64,000 bases of DNA from NCBI RefSeq assembly GCF_900492205.1, contig NZ_UEYQ01000002.1, positions 124,001 through 188,000 of the forward strand, read 5' to 3'. Positions 16,329 to 25,674 of this stretch are shown here, piece after piece. Source of the stretch: Ciceribacter sp. T2.26MG-112.2. Lineage in GTDB: Bacteria > Pseudomonadota > Alphaproteobacteria > Rhizobiales > Rhizobiaceae. Made by a program: the position numbers and the translations under genes. Positions within the stretch are counted from its first letter, which is position 1. Each line of letters begins with the position of its first letter. Below the pieces are notes generated by a model. It did no database searches, was not told where the DNA came from, and saw nothing but the letters and a program-made list of their open reading frames with translations.

Positions 16329-16461
16329 CTATGTTAAAATTATGTTGTATTGCAGTCACACTATTGTATCGTTTTGTGAATTAATGTCGAGCCGATCTAT
16401 AAAACGGTTGCGTAAGTCGACAGCATGTCGGTTACTCAAAGATGAATTTTAGGATGATCAT

Positions 16462-17664
16462 ATGAGCTCCATGTCGTCTAAGCTGACAGTCGCCGTCATT
16501 TCATCTCTATTGGCCAGTTGTGCGGCCGTGCCGAATGCCGGGCCGTCTTACCATGCGATCGAGAATCAGGCGGCGGTCAAGCTGTCGACAAAAGAGAAGA
16601 AGGTCGGCATTGATTACGTGCTGATCGACATCAACAAATCGATCCTGGGATACTTCCAGTCCGAGACGATTTCCTCCCTCAAGGATGGCTTCGGAGGGGG
16701 GCGCGGCGGGGCGCCCTCGATCCCGCTGGGCATTGGCGATGCCGTGGAGGTGTCGATCTTCGAAGCGCAGGCGGGTGGCCTCTTCATTCCGAGCGACGCC
16801 GGTAGCCGCCCCGGCAATTTCATCACGTTGCCGCCCCAGCAGATCGACAGCAACGGCAATATTTCCGTTCCCTATGCCGGCCGCATCCGGGCGGCGGGAC
16901 GCGCCAAGGAGCAGGTCGAGCGCGAGATCGAGGACCTGCTGGCCAATCGCGCCATCGAGCCTCAGGTCGTGATTACCGTGACGGAGCGCAAGTCGAGCCA
17001 GGTGGCCGTGCTCGGCGACGTCAATGATCCGCAGAAGGTCGAGATATCGTCGGGCGGCGAGCGGGTGCTAGATGTGGTCTCGACGGCCGGCGGCATCAGT
17101 GCGCCCGGGATCGAGACCTACATCACCTTGCAGCGCAAGGGCCGCACTGCGACGATTTCCTACAACAAGCTGTCCAATACGCCGGCCGAGAACATATATG
17201 TCGCCCCCGGCGATACGATCTTCGTCAATCGCGAGCGCCGCACATTCCTGGCCTTCGGCGCATCCGGCGCCAATGGGCGCTTCGATTTCGAGGAGTCGAG
17301 CCTGTCGATGGGCGAGGCCCTCGCTAAGTCGGGCGGCCTGCTCGACAACCGGGCCGAGCCCGCGCAGGTCGCGCTCTACCGAACGGTCGACGCAAAGACA
17401 CTGCACAAGTTGAACATCGATACGTCGGCTTTCCAGTCGGAGGGGATCCCGGTGATCTTCCGTGCCAACCTGCGCGATCCGTCCGCCTTCTTTGCCGTGC
17501 AGAAGTTCGCGATGCAGGATAAGGACATCATCTACATTTCGAACCACGACTCGGTCGAACTCATCAAGTTCCTCGACATCGTCAATTCCGTTTCGTCCAC
17601 CGCGTCCGGTGTTTCGTCCGACGTCGTTGCGACGCGCGATGCTGTCCGGGAGATTGCGGATTGA
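16462..17664 (+). CDS. Polysaccharide export outer-membrane lipoprotein (Wza/OPX type)
   Basis: A 400-residue lipoprotein. The signal peptide ends in the lipobox LLASC with the lipidated cysteine at residue 20. A Poly_export domain (IPLGIGDAVEVSIFEAQAGG, about residues 88-107, through NGNISVPYAGRIRAAG) is followed by SLBB-type strands (VAVLGDVNDPQKVEISSG near 178). Wza-type proteins form the outer-membrane pore through which the polymer leaves the cell and work with a Wzz/BY-kinase such as that at 18535. It is the first gene of the plus-strand polysaccharide cluster, starting after a long AT-rich region. Confidence 0.92.
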   Translation: MSSMSSKLTVAVISSLLASCAAVPNAGPSYHAIENQAAVKLSTKEKKVGIDYVLIDINKSILGYFQSETISSLKDGFGGGRGGAPSIPLGIGDAVEVSIFEAQAGGLFIPSDAGSRPGNFITLPPQQIDSNGNISVPYAGRIRAAGRAKEQVEREIEDLLANRAIEPQVVITVTERKSSQVAVLGDVNDPQKVEISSGGERVLDVVSTAGGISAPGIETYITLQRKGRTATISYNKLSNTPAENIYVAPGDTIFVNRERRTFLAFGASGANGRFDFEESSLSMGEALAKSGGLLDNRAEPAQVALYRTVDAKTLHKLNIDTSAFQSEGIPVIFRANLRDPSAFFAVQKFAMQDKDIIYISNHDSVELIKFLDIVNSVSSTASGVSSDVVATRDAVREIAD

Positions 17665-17794
17665 TTGAAGAGCAAGATTATCCGAGTGGAGAAAGATGTA
17701 TCCTCTGGATATTCTTGTTTGCATTGCAAAACGCCGCAGATGAAGTTATAGGTATTTAAGTTCTGTTAATCGTTGTTCTTGTGGAGAGATCGGG

Positions 17795-18460
17795 ATGACA
17801 ATGTATGAGGTAACCTGCAAGTTCGCCGCAAGCGTTGCTGTCGCCATGCTCGCCTCCTCACAATTGGTGTCTGGCGCGTCAGCGCAGGATGTTGCGCCCG
17901 TTATTGCCTGCTTCCAGCCGCCGGCCAAGCTCAACGAGGGCGATATATCGGCATTTCTTGCCAGTCCGGCCTCGTTGCTGACGGAAAACCCGAATGGCGG
18001 TCTGCCGCTGGCGAGCCGCGTTCGCGCTCTCGCCGGGTCCAGTTCCGCGACGATCGACGCCATTCTCGCCCTCGTGACCGATGCCAATGTCGACCAGAAG
18101 GCGGCTATCGGTTCCGGTCTTGCCCGTGCCGCCCGCGCTTGCGCGGCGACCAATCCGGAATATGCCGCGCTGATCCAGGAAAAGGTCGCCGGCGCCAGTT
18201 CGGCCGAACTCGTGACCGCCTTCCTGGCCGCCAGCAATGAAGTGCAGACCGCTGCGCTCGGCGGCTTGACGGGCGGCGCGACGGGTGGCGGCGGTGCGGC
18301 TGCCGGTATCGGCGGCGGCGGCAATGCCGGCGGCGGCACGGCGGGAATGGGCGGCGATAGCGTCTATACCCAAAATGCCGGCGGCTTTTCGACCGGCGGA
18401 AGCGGCCAGTATTTCGGTTCCACGACGGATGGCAACGGCAGCGTCAGCCCCACTCGTTGA
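17795..18460 (+). CDS. Secreted Gly-rich protein of the polysaccharide locus, unknown function
   Basis: A 221-residue protein with a signal peptide cut near residue 31 (SQLVSGASA before QDVAPVIACF). The middle (about residues 35-150) is helical and Ala-rich with two cysteines (39 and 109), which could pair in the periplasm. The C-terminal 70 residues are Gly/Ala/Thr/Ser-rich and low in complexity (GGATGGGGAAAGIGGGG...). It lies between the export pore gene and the co-polymerase gene in the same direction, so a part in export or assembly of the polymer is likely. I recognise no family. An ATG two codons later is an alternative start. Confidence 0.75.
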   Translation: MTMYEVTCKFAASVAVAMLASSQLVSGASAQDVAPVIACFQPPAKLNEGDISAFLASPASLLTENPNGGLPLASRVRALAGSSSATIDAILALVTDANVDQKAAIGSGLARAARACAATNPEYAALIQEKVAGASSAELVTAFLAASNEVQTAALGGLTGGATGGGGAAAGIGGGGNAGGGTAGMGGDSVYTQNAGGFSTGGSGQYFGSTTDGNGSVSPTR

Positions 18461-18534
18461 CCACCTCGGTGCAATGATTCAGCAGTCGTCACAAGTGGCG
18501 GCGGCATCTGATGACGCTTGTTTTATGAGGTGCT

Positions 18535-20805
18535 TTGTTGCTGTCGCCAGATAAGATCGCCGTGCGAGATGCAGATGAGTGGGGATCGGAAGTTTCGCTC
18601 GATTTCGAACGGCTGATTGCGATCGGGCGCCGTCAATGGCGCGTCGTGGCGTTGTCCGCGGCGGCAAGCGTCTTTCTGGCGATCGGCTACGTCCTGACGG
18701 CCGTACCGCTTTATACGGCTGATACGACCGTTCTCATCGACCGCAGCAAGAGCAACATCGTCGACCAGTTGTCCGCAATGGGCGGGGTCGATGCCGACGA
18801 GGCGACGGTTCTCAGCCAGGTGGAGCTGTTGCGTTCCGACACGATTGCCGGGGCCGTCGTGGCCAAGCTGCAGCTTGTCGATGATCCGATCTTCAACGCG
18901 GTGAACAGCACCCCGCTGACGGCGGTCAAGGGTGCCGTTCGCAGCGTCATGAATGTCTGGAACTGGTTCTCGCCTGCCGTCGAGACCGCGGAGGAGCTGG
19001 AGAGGAGGAAGAATGCCGCCATCTCGAAGCTCCTGTCGGGCCTTGAAGTCTCGCGGATCGGTCGCACCTTCGTTCTGAAGATCAGCTATACCTCGCCCAG
19101 CCCACGGCAGGCCGCCGCGATCGCAAGGGCGGTCGCCGATGCCTATCTGGTCGACAAGCTGGAATCGAAATACGACGCCACCCGCCGCGCCAGCATCTGG
19201 CTGCAGGAACGTATCGATGAGCTGAAGCAGAAGGCCGTCGAATCCGACCTCGCCGTCCAGAAGTTTCGGGCCGAGAACGGGCTGGTGACGGCGGATGGCC
19301 GCCTGATCAGCGACCAGCAACTGACCGAGCTGAACAGCGCCCTGATCGTCGCGCAGGCGGATGTCGCCAAGGCCCAGGCGCGGCATGACCGGATCAGATC
19401 CATCATCGATTCCGGCCGCACCGATGCGATCGTCACCGACGTGCTCGACAGCTCGATCTCCAACGATCTGCGCAAGAAATATCTCGAAGCTTCCAAGCTC
19501 GAGGCGGAGATTTCCAGCCGCCTTGGTCCGAACCACGTACAGGCCGTGCGGTTGCGCTCCGAAATGCGCGAGTTCGAGCGGCTGATGTTCGAGGAACTCG
19601 GCCGGATCGCCGAAAGCTACCAGAGCGAGGTGACGGTTGCCCAGTCGCGCCTCAAGTCCCTGCAGGAGAATGTCGCGGCGGCACAAGGGGCGAGTGCGAT
19701 CGCCGGCGAGAGCCAGGTCCAACTGCGCGAGCTGGAACGCAATGCCGAGTCCTACCGCAGTCTCTATCAGACCTTTCTCCAGCGGTTCCAGGAGGCGACC
19801 CAGCAGCAGTCCTTCCCCGTGACGGAAGCGCGCGTCATATCTGTGGCGAACATCCCGGAAAATCCGAGCCATCCGCGCAAGGCACTGACCCTTGCCATGG
19901 CGCTTCTGCTCGGCATCGGGGTTGGCGGCGCGATCGGCGCGTTCCGCGAGTTCCGCGACCGCTTCTTCCGTACCGGCGACCAGATCCGCGAAGTCCTGGG
20001 TCTGGAATATCTCGGAAGTGCTCCTCTGGTCGCGGATGGCAATGCGTCGGCTGCCAAGGGGGGCGACCATCCGCGCAATATCCGTCGGGCGACCGTGATT
20101 GCCAGCTATGTGCTCGACCATCCGCTTTCGATGTTCGCCGAGACACTGCGCAGCACCAAGATCGCCATCGACCTCGGCGCGAATGCCGGCGGAGCCAAGG
20201 TCGTGGGTATGATCTCCACCCTGCCCGGCGAGGGCAAGTCAACCGTTGCGATCAATTTCGCCGAGCTGCTGGCGATGCAGGGTGCGAAGACCTTGCTGAT
20301 CGATGCGGACCTTCGCAATCCCGGCGCCACCCGCGCCATCGGTCGCCATGCCGAGGCCGGGCTGCTGGAGGCGCTGATCGACAACCGGCCGATCCGCGAT
20401 CTCCTGCTGCTCGACCCGAAGACCAAACTCGCCTTCCTTCCGGCCGTCGTTACCCGCCGTGTCCCGCATTCCTCCGAACTTCTCGCATCGCAGGCCATGC
20501 ATGCGATCATCGAGACCGCCAAGGACAATTTCGACTATATCATTCTCGACCTTCCGCCGCTTGCTCCGGTCGTCGACGCGCGCGCCATCGCCCATCGGGT
20601 CGACAGTTTCGTTTGTGTGATCGAATGGGGCAAAACCTCGCGCAAGGCGGTGGCTGCCGCATTGTTCGCCGACCAGGCGATCGTCCGCAAGTGTGCCGGG
20701 GTCGTGCTGAACAAGGTCGATGAAGAGAAGATGAGGCTGTATCGCACCTACGGGTCGAGCGAATACTATTATTCCCGCTACTCCTCCTATTATCATGAGG
20801 ACTAG
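18535..20805 (+). CDS. Polysaccharide co-polymerase / BY-type tyrosine kinase (ExoP/Wzc-like)
   Basis: A 756-residue fused protein. The N-terminal Wzz domain has a membrane helix near residues 37-60, a long coiled-coil periplasmic part and a second helix near 448-466 (LAMALLLGIGVGGAIG) just after a Pro-rich ENPSHPRKA. The cytoplasmic kinase has Walker A PGEGKST at about 563-569, Walker A' LLIDADLRNP near 586 and Walker B YIILDLPP near 667. The C-terminus carries a tyrosine cluster (YGSSEYYYSRYSSYYHED), the autophosphorylation tail. It controls chain length and export. The start is TTG (18535 or 18538), with GAGG just upstream; no ATG suits. Confidence 0.93.
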   Translation: MLLSPDKIAVRDADEWGSEVSLDFERLIAIGRRQWRVVALSAAASVFLAIGYVLTAVPLYTADTTVLIDRSKSNIVDQLSAMGGVDADEATVLSQVELLRSDTIAGAVVAKLQLVDDPIFNAVNSTPLTAVKGAVRSVMNVWNWFSPAVETAEELERRKNAAISKLLSGLEVSRIGRTFVLKISYTSPSPRQAAAIARAVADAYLVDKLESKYDATRRASIWLQERIDELKQKAVESDLAVQKFRAENGLVTADGRLISDQQLTELNSALIVAQADVAKAQARHDRIRSIIDSGRTDAIVTDVLDSSISNDLRKKYLEASKLEAEISSRLGPNHVQAVRLRSEMREFERLMFEELGRIAESYQSEVTVAQSRLKSLQENVAAAQGASAIAGESQVQLRELERNAESYRSLYQTFLQRFQEATQQQSFPVTEARVISVANIPENPSHPRKALTLAMALLLGIGVGGAIGAFREFRDRFFRTGDQIREVLGLEYLGSAPLVADGNASAAKGGDHPRNIRRATVIASYVLDHPLSMFAETLRSTKIAIDLGANAGGAKVVGMISTLPGEGKSTVAINFAELLAMQGAKTLLIDADLRNPGATRAIGRHAEAGLLEALIDNRPIRDLLLLDPKTKLAFLPAVVTRRVPHSSELLASQAMHAIIETAKDNFDYIILDLPPLAPVVDARAIAHRVDSFVCVIEWGKTSRKAVAAALFADQAIVRKCAGVVLNKVDEEKMRLYRTYGSSEYYYSRYSSYYHED

Positions 20806-20814
20806 GATCTACTG

Positions 20815-21513
20815 ATGTTGCGCGTCCGGCCCGCGATCGCCCTGTTTGTCGTCATGTGCTCGATCCTGCTGGTCTTCGGCATCCGGGACCTCGCAGCATC
20901 GGTGCGTTTTGGTCGCGTGATGCAGCTCGCCCGTCATCTGGAAACCGGTACTCCCGTCAGTCGAGGGACCGTTGCCGGCCTCGCGGAGGTGGCCGACGAG
21001 GTGGTTTCGGGGGGGCATTGTCGCGCCGATATCGTCCGCGCCGGACTTACGGTGAAGCTTGCGGCGCTTGACCAGCGGAACTCTTACCACGACTATGATG
21101 CCTGGGCCGGCGCGCTTGCCGCGGCCGAGAATTACCTGCGGCACGCGATCGGCTGCCGTCCGACGGATGGAAACCTGTGGCTGCGGTTCGCCATGGTCCG
21201 CCGCGCGGTTGCGGAACAGCCGACCGAGATCGCCTTCCTCATGCAGCAATCGGTTTATTACGCGCCGGCCGAGCAAGGTGTGCTCGTCGGTCGTTTCGCC
21301 GTGTGGAATGACGCGGCGGCGACTACGCTCGAAGCCGCGCGATCCGCTGTGGAGACGGATCTCGCGACCGTTTTGCGGCACGGGGAGCTGCCATTGATCC
21401 GCCGGATCCTGCAGAAGCCGGGCGAGCGCCTGCAGCCCTTGGTGGACGCTGCTGTTTCTTCGCTAAGCACCGAGCGCCGCGCTGCGCTGGCCGGCGCCAA
21501 GATCGGGTCATGA
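20815..21513 (+). CDS. Membrane-anchored protein of the polysaccharide locus, unknown function
   Basis: A 232-residue protein with one N-terminal membrane segment (residues 6-24, PAIALFVVMCSILLVFGIR) and the remainder probably periplasmic. The rest is helical, with pairs of helices in the style of tetratricopeptide repeats (AAAENYLRHAIGCRPTDGNLWLR, split over about residues 102-124; then the next pair) though no exact repeat can be defined. It starts 9 bases after the kinase gene, so it is probably translated with it. The position suggests an accessory in assembly or in control of the co-polymerase. I recognise no named family. Confidence 0.75.
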   Translation: MLRVRPAIALFVVMCSILLVFGIRDLAASVRFGRVMQLARHLETGTPVSRGTVAGLAEVADEVVSGGHCRADIVRAGLTVKLAALDQRNSYHDYDAWAGALAAAENYLRHAIGCRPTDGNLWLRFAMVRRAVAEQPTEIAFLMQQSVYYAPAEQGVLVGRFAVWNDAAATTLEAARSAVETDLATVLRHGELPLIRRILQKPGERLQPLVDAAVSSLSTERRAALAGAKIGS

Positions 21514-21768
21514 GCCGCCTTCATCGGCAGAAATTCCGATGGACTTGGCCCCTGCGGCAAAGTTGCAGCCCCTTCCCGGCTCGCATCGCGCAGGCGTGGG
21601 GGAATTTGCTGGAGAATTGAACAGATCAGTGTTGCATTGTCGCAATACTTGATTTTCTGGAATCAATTTTGGTTAAGCAGAGTTTAATTTTGCGCATGAC
21701 TTTCGATGATGTGCGTATTACGATCTTAATGGCTTTAGGTTTATCTGTGTAAATTGTAGAGGTTTCCA
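21514..21768. promoter_or_regulatory. Intergenic region before the sugar transferase gene
   Basis: 255 bases, AT-rich from 21600 on, without a gene. It probably holds a separate promoter for the initiating transferase. A short inverted repeat at 21629-21648 (GTGTTGC-N6-GCAATAC, one wobble pair) contains a TTGC...GCAA core. Confidence 0.4.
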
Positions 21769-22488
21769 TTGGCGATTCTCGATAGACCCGAGTGCTCAGA
21801 TCGTCGTGGCGATGTGTTTGAGCTTAATAGATTAGAAAATTTCAATGTATTTGACGGCGCCTGGTCGAGGGGCCGGAACAAACCTTTTCAGCATGCCGCA
21901 AAGCGTGTGATCGACATAGGTGTATCCATGTCGGCGATCCTGATATTGTTGCCTTTCCTTCTTGTCGTCGCCCTTTTGATCAAGCTGGACAGTCCCGGCC
22001 CCGTCCTCTTCAAGCAGGAGCGATGGGGCATGGGCTGCCGAAGGATCAAGGTCTACAAGTTCCGCTCGATGAGAACCGATCGGTGTGATGTCAGTGGCGT
22101 CAACCAGACGGTGCGTGATGATCCGCGGATTACCCGGATCGGCGCGATCATCCGGCGCACCAATATCGATGAGTTGCCCCAGTTGCTCAACGTGTTGAGG
22201 GGTGAAATGTCGCTGGTCGGACCCAGGTGTCATGCGATCGGCATGTTGGCCGCCGGGCTTGCCTATGAAGAACTCGTGCCGGAATACCATCGCCGCCATG
22301 TCATGCGACCCGGCATGACCGGCCTTTCGCAGATGCGGGGTCTGCGAGGTCCGACGGACCGTCAGGCAAAGGCGCGGGCCCGCATTGCCTGCGATCTGTT
22401 CTATATCGACAATTTCTCGATCTGGCTCGACCTGCGCATCATCTTCGGAACGATCCTCTCCGAGCTGAGGGGTGGCACCGGTTTCTAG
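21769..22488 (+). CDS. Initiating sugar transferase (ExoY/WcaJ-like)
   Basis: A 239-residue membrane enzyme of the bacterial sugar transferase family, which attaches the first sugar phosphate to undecaprenyl phosphate. A hydrophobic hairpin lies at about residues 47-70, followed by the family motifs SPGPVLFKQERWG, KVYKFRSMRTD, DELPQLLNVLRGEMSLVGPR and, at the end, RPGMTGLSQMRG. The length matches the short ExoY/PssA form, without the N-terminal domain of WcaJ. The start is TTG at 21769 with GAGG upstream. This enzyme decides the first sugar (commonly Glc or Gal), which the sequence alone does not tell. Confidence 0.93.
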   Translation: MAILDRPECSDRRGDVFELNRLENFNVFDGAWSRGRNKPFQHAAKRVIDIGVSMSAILILLPFLLVVALLIKLDSPGPVLFKQERWGMGCRRIKVYKFRSMRTDRCDVSGVNQTVRDDPRITRIGAIIRRTNIDELPQLLNVLRGEMSLVGPRCHAIGMLAAGLAYEELVPEYHRRHVMRPGMTGLSQMRGLRGPTDRQAKARARIACDLFYIDNFSIWLDLRIIFGTILSELRGGTGF

Positions 22489-22636
22489 CCCGTTTTTCCG
22501 ATGCGACGCGCATATTTGTCCGGAAATGCACAAAGAAGAGGGAGGTCGTAAGCTGCCGCATCTTCCAATGCCAACCATCGGCTCTCGTGGCGCACCGCCG
22601 CGACTTGCCAAACCTTTGGCCAGCGCGCTGTTGCTC

Positions 22637-24085
22637 CTAGTCCAGTGCTCCGGATCTTCGCGGCCGGCCAAGCGAAATGGACACGAGCGGCGCGAGGACT
22701 GCGGCCAGGAACATGCTCAGCCCGGGCAGTTGCAGGGAGAAATCGAAGGCGGAGTGCAGCAGGGCGAGAATGAGGATGGCGATCCCCACCGCCGGATAGA
22801 TGCGGGCCTTGCGACGCTCCCGAAGGCCGGTCACGAAACTCTTGAACAGGACGCCGACAGCAAGGATGAGGCCGATCGGGAAGATCATGCCCAGTCCCAA
22901 TTGGCCTTCCAGATAGAAGTTGTGGGCGCGGTCCCAAACGCCCCGGATGGAGCATTCTGCCCGCCGGTATGCGGGAAAGCCGGCCTCGAATGTGCCGAAA
23001 CCCATGCCCGCGACCGGGTAGTCGGACAGGGCGTCGACGATGGCGGTCGCGGTGCAGAACCGGTCGTCGTCCAGTCCGCTGAGTTCGGTTCTGAGCATGG
23101 TCTGCCCGGCAAAGGTCAGGCCGATCGCGACCAGCCCCGCAATCGCCACGGCGATTGCGACCAGCCTGGAACCCCGTCGCCTGTTCGGGGCGGAGACACT
23201 GTATCGCGCCAGATCCCGGCCTGTTGCCGCGAGATAGGTGAGAAGGAACAGGAGGGCAATCAACGCACTGGCGATGCCGGCGCGCGACTGGGTCAGGGTC
23301 AAGCCGATGAAGGCTGTCGCGGCGAGGCCGAGAAGCAGAACGAACTGGCCGGTACCGCGCCGACCGCGTGCGGCCTTTCCATCGATCAGGCGGGTGAGCA
23401 GTCCGGCCGGCGCGCCTTCCTGCGCCGACTTCCACAGCAGGCCCGTCAAAAGGATCGTCGCGAGACCGAGAAACGTCGCCGCAGTGTTGCGGTTGACGAA
23501 CACAGCGGTGAATTGTCCGAGGTAGAACTGTTTTTCCGCGAGCAACAGATAGCGAGGGAATGCGAGGTGTTGCGCGAGGCTGAATGCCGCGACGAAGCCG
23601 GCGGCGATGGCCAGGCGCCGAAACATGGTTTCCGCCCGTTCGTCCGAATGGCAGAGCAGAAGTCCGGCCATGAAGGTGATGAAGGGGCCGGCAAGGGACA
23701 CCAGGGCAGACATCGTGTCGGCGGGTGCCACCGAGATTGTTGCGCCGCTCCGGCCGCTGACGGCATTCGCCTCGGGCCAGGCCGGATTTGCGAGCCCTGC
23801 CCAGGGGATGCTGGACGATTGCAGCACGATCATCAGCGCCATCGCGACGAGTATCGCCAGGGCGATGCGAAACACCATGTCGGTGCGCTGTCGTGCGGGA
23901 GCCTGTGTCGCGGCGGCGATGGCCACGATCGACATGAGCGAGGTGAAGACATGGGCGCTTTCGAGGGACACCGACCCGCGCGGCAGCAGCGCCGCCACCG
24001 CTACCGCAACGAAGGCGACGCACCACGCCCGGCTCGAGAGACCTGCGGTCGCCTGCGCTTGGCTTTGCTCGCTTTTGGCCGGCAT
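22637..24085 (-). CDS. O-antigen ligase / polymerase family membrane protein (Wzy_C)
   Basis: A 482-residue inner-membrane protein with about 11-12 hydrophobic helices and one large periplasmic loop (about residues 320-385). The loop holds CTATAIVDALSDYPVAGMG and DRAHNFYLEGQLG, the family's conserved Arg/His region. It is read against the rest of the locus. Since the cluster also has a Wzy-like protein at 29388, this may be the ligase that joins polymer to an acceptor, the polymerase itself, or belong to another glycan. It ends 148 bases from the convergent sugar transferase. Confidence 0.85.
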   Translation of the reverse strand: MPAKSEQSQAQATAGLSSRAWCVAFVAVAVAALLPRGSVSLESAHVFTSLMSIVAIAAATQAPARQRTDMVFRIALAILVAMALMIVLQSSSIPWAGLANPAWPEANAVSGRSGATISVAPADTMSALVSLAGPFITFMAGLLLCHSDERAETMFRRLAIAAGFVAAFSLAQHLAFPRYLLLAEKQFYLGQFTAVFVNRNTAATFLGLATILLTGLLWKSAQEGAPAGLLTRLIDGKAARGRRGTGQFVLLLGLAATAFIGLTLTQSRAGIASALIALLFLLTYLAATGRDLARYSVSAPNRRRGSRLVAIAVAIAGLVAIGLTFAGQTMLRTELSGLDDDRFCTATAIVDALSDYPVAGMGFGTFEAGFPAYRRAECSIRGVWDRAHNFYLEGQLGLGMIFPIGLILAVGVLFKSFVTGLRERRKARIYPAVGIAILILALLHSAFDFSLQLPGLSMFLAAVLAPLVSISLGRPRRSGALD

Positions 24086-24610
24086 TGCTCACTCCGTTGC
24101 CGTTCGAGAACCGCCCACGGGCGCGTTGCGCCGATGTGCTCCAGTTGCGGTCAGATAAGATGGCCTGCGGACATGTCTATCCCCTTGTTTCAACATGGAT
24201 CTCATCGACGCGTCGGCCTGTCGATCCCTTTTCTAGTGGGTCGCTACGGATGCTCTCCAGTTCCAAGCGTCATCTTAGCGTAAAGGGTTCGTCGTCATCA
24301 AACTATAAAAGGGCTGCCAGAAGCAGAAATTCCGATATGGTGTAAGGTTCTATTTTTGATCGGCTCTTCGTTAAGCTTATGTATTGTTTGTTTTGTTTTC
24401 GGTCCAATCGAGGTTCGCAGCGCTTATGAAAATCGCGATGGAACTTTCGCCTTATTTCAGGATAATCGAAGATAAGTCTATAATTTAACCAATTGTAAAC
24501 TGCCTTATTGCGTCGCAACATCGACAGATATATTATTGATGCACAAGATTTATATAGCTGAACTGAAATGTATACGAAAACCTGTAGAATTTCAGTGAAG
24601 GGGTGAGTGG
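24086..24610. promoter_or_regulatory. Divergent intergenic region, ligase gene / gmd
   Basis: About 525 bases between two divergent genes, strongly AT-rich from 24290 to 24600. A 72-codon reading frame on the minus strand has no start signal or family features. The region holds a TTGCG-T-CGCAA palindrome at 24508-24518 and a hairpin at 24562-24596 just before the gmd start; otherwise I see nothing specific. Confidence 0.5.
24562..24596 (+). promoter_or_regulatory. Leader hairpin directly upstream of gmd
   Basis: ACTGAAAT at 24562-24569 pairs perfectly with ATTTCAGT at 24589-24596 across a 19-base loop. It ends 3 bases before the gmd ribosome binding site (GGGGTGAG) and may affect translation or transcript stability. 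It could equally be an operator with distant half-sites. Confidence 0.35.
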
Positions 24611-25672
24611 ATGGCCAAAGTTGCTCTCATAACCGGCGTAACCGGTCAGGATGGGGCCTATTTGTCCGAACTTTTGCTGTCGAAGGGCTATATCGTCCAC
24701 GGGATCAAGCGCAGGTCTTCGTCCTTCAATACCGGTCGAATAGAGCACATTTATCAGGATCCGCATGAGATCGACCAGCGGTTCATCCTGCACTATGGCG
24801 ACCTGACGGATTCCACCAATCTCATCCGCGTCGTGCAGGAATGCCAGCCCGACGAAATCTATAATCTCGCCGCCCAGTCCCATGTCGGCGTTTCCTTCGA
24901 GACGCCCGAATACACGGCGAATGCCGATGCGGTCGGCGCGCTCCGTCTGCTGGAGGCAATCCGCATCCTGAAGTTGGAGAGCAAGACCCGCTTCTATCAA
25001 GCCTCCACATCCGAGCTCTATGGCCTCGTCCAGGAAGTGCCGCAGACGGAGCGGACCCCCTTCTATCCCCGCAGTCCCTATGCTGCCGCCAAGCTCTATG
25101 CCTACTGGATCGTCGTCAATTATCGCGAAGCCTACGGCATGCATTGCAGCAACGGAATTCTGTTCAATCACGAAAGCCCGCTGCGCGGCGAAACATTCGT
25201 TACGCGAAAGATCACGCGCGCGGCCGCCGCGATACGTCTTGGAAAGCAACAGAAACTCTACCTCGGCAATCTCGATGCCAAGCGAGACTGGGGCCACGCA
25301 CAGGAATATGTGCGCGGCATGTGGCAGATGCTGCAGCAGGACATTCCCGACGATTATGTCCTGGCGACGGGGGAGACCACCGAGGTCAGAAAGTTCGTCG
25401 AATGGGCTTTCGAGGATGTCGGCATGCGGCTCGACTGGCGCGGGCATGGCGTGGACGAAAAGGGTTTCGATGCGGTGACCGGCAAATGCATCGTCGAGGT
25501 CGATCCCCGCTATTTCCGCCCGACGGAAGTCGATCTTTTGATCGGTGATCCGCGCAAGGCCCACGAGAAGCTCGGCTGGCGGCACGAGACCAGTGTCCGG
25601 GCTCTGTGCCGCGAAATGGTCAACGAGGACCTCAAGGTGATGCAGACCGCGACGATCATGAAAGAGGCCTGA
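24611..25672 (+). CDS. gmd: GDP-mannose 4,6-dehydratase
   Basis: A 353-residue cytoplasmic SDR enzyme that makes GDP-4-keto-6-deoxymannose, the first step to GDP-fucose. NAD(P) site GVTGQDG at residues 9-15, [14 protein letters not shown] near 36-49, the active-site pair Tyr/Lys in [12 protein letters not shown] near 156 and [16 protein letters not shown] near 188 are all typical of Gmd. Length is as usual. It is followed after 2 bases by the fucose synthase. With that enzyme it supplies fucose for the polymer; the genes for GDP-mannose itself are not in the window. Confidence 0.96.
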   Translation: MAKVALITGVTGQDGAYLSELLLSKGYIVHGIKRRSSSFNTGRIEHIYQDPHEIDQRFILHYGDLTDSTNLIRVVQECQPDEIYNLAAQSHVGVSFETPEYTANADAVGALRLLEAIRILKLESKTRFYQASTSELYGLVQEVPQTERTPFYPRSPYAAAKLYAYWIVVNYREAYGMHCSNGILFNHESPLRGETFVTRKITRAAAAIRLGKQQKLYLGNLDAKRDWGHAQEYVRGMWQMLQQDIPDDYVLATGETTEVRKFVEWAFEDVGMRLDWRGHGVDEKGFDAVTGKCIVEVDPRYFRPTEVDLLIGDPRKAHEKLGWRHETSVRALCREMVNEDLKVMQTATIMKEA

Positions 25673-25674
25673 CG

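Larger units (their letters stand above)
15991..16461. promoter_or_regulatory. AT-rich regulatory region upstream of the polysaccharide locus
   Basis: About 470 bases without a credible gene; strongly AT-rich from 16180 to 16430, in contrast to the surroundings. Two clear inverted repeats lie in it (16185-16205 and 16312-16328), which suggests binding of dimeric regulators. Many A/T tracts (for example AAAAATTTTTG near 16230) would also suit H-NS/MucR-type binding, which is common for rhizobial exopolysaccharide genes. AGGA 7 bases before the ATG at 16462 is the ribosome binding site. Confidence 0.55.

Noticed and set aside
22485..24092. 535-codon frame on the minus strand over the ligase gene
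   Set aside because: It is a shifted frame of the same gene, rich in Arg and His, without membrane helices; the 482-residue frame has clear helices and family motifs.
24303..24521. 72-codon minus-strand frame in the AT-rich gap before gmd
   Set aside because: No ribosome binding site, composition follows the AT-rich DNA, and no recognisable domain.
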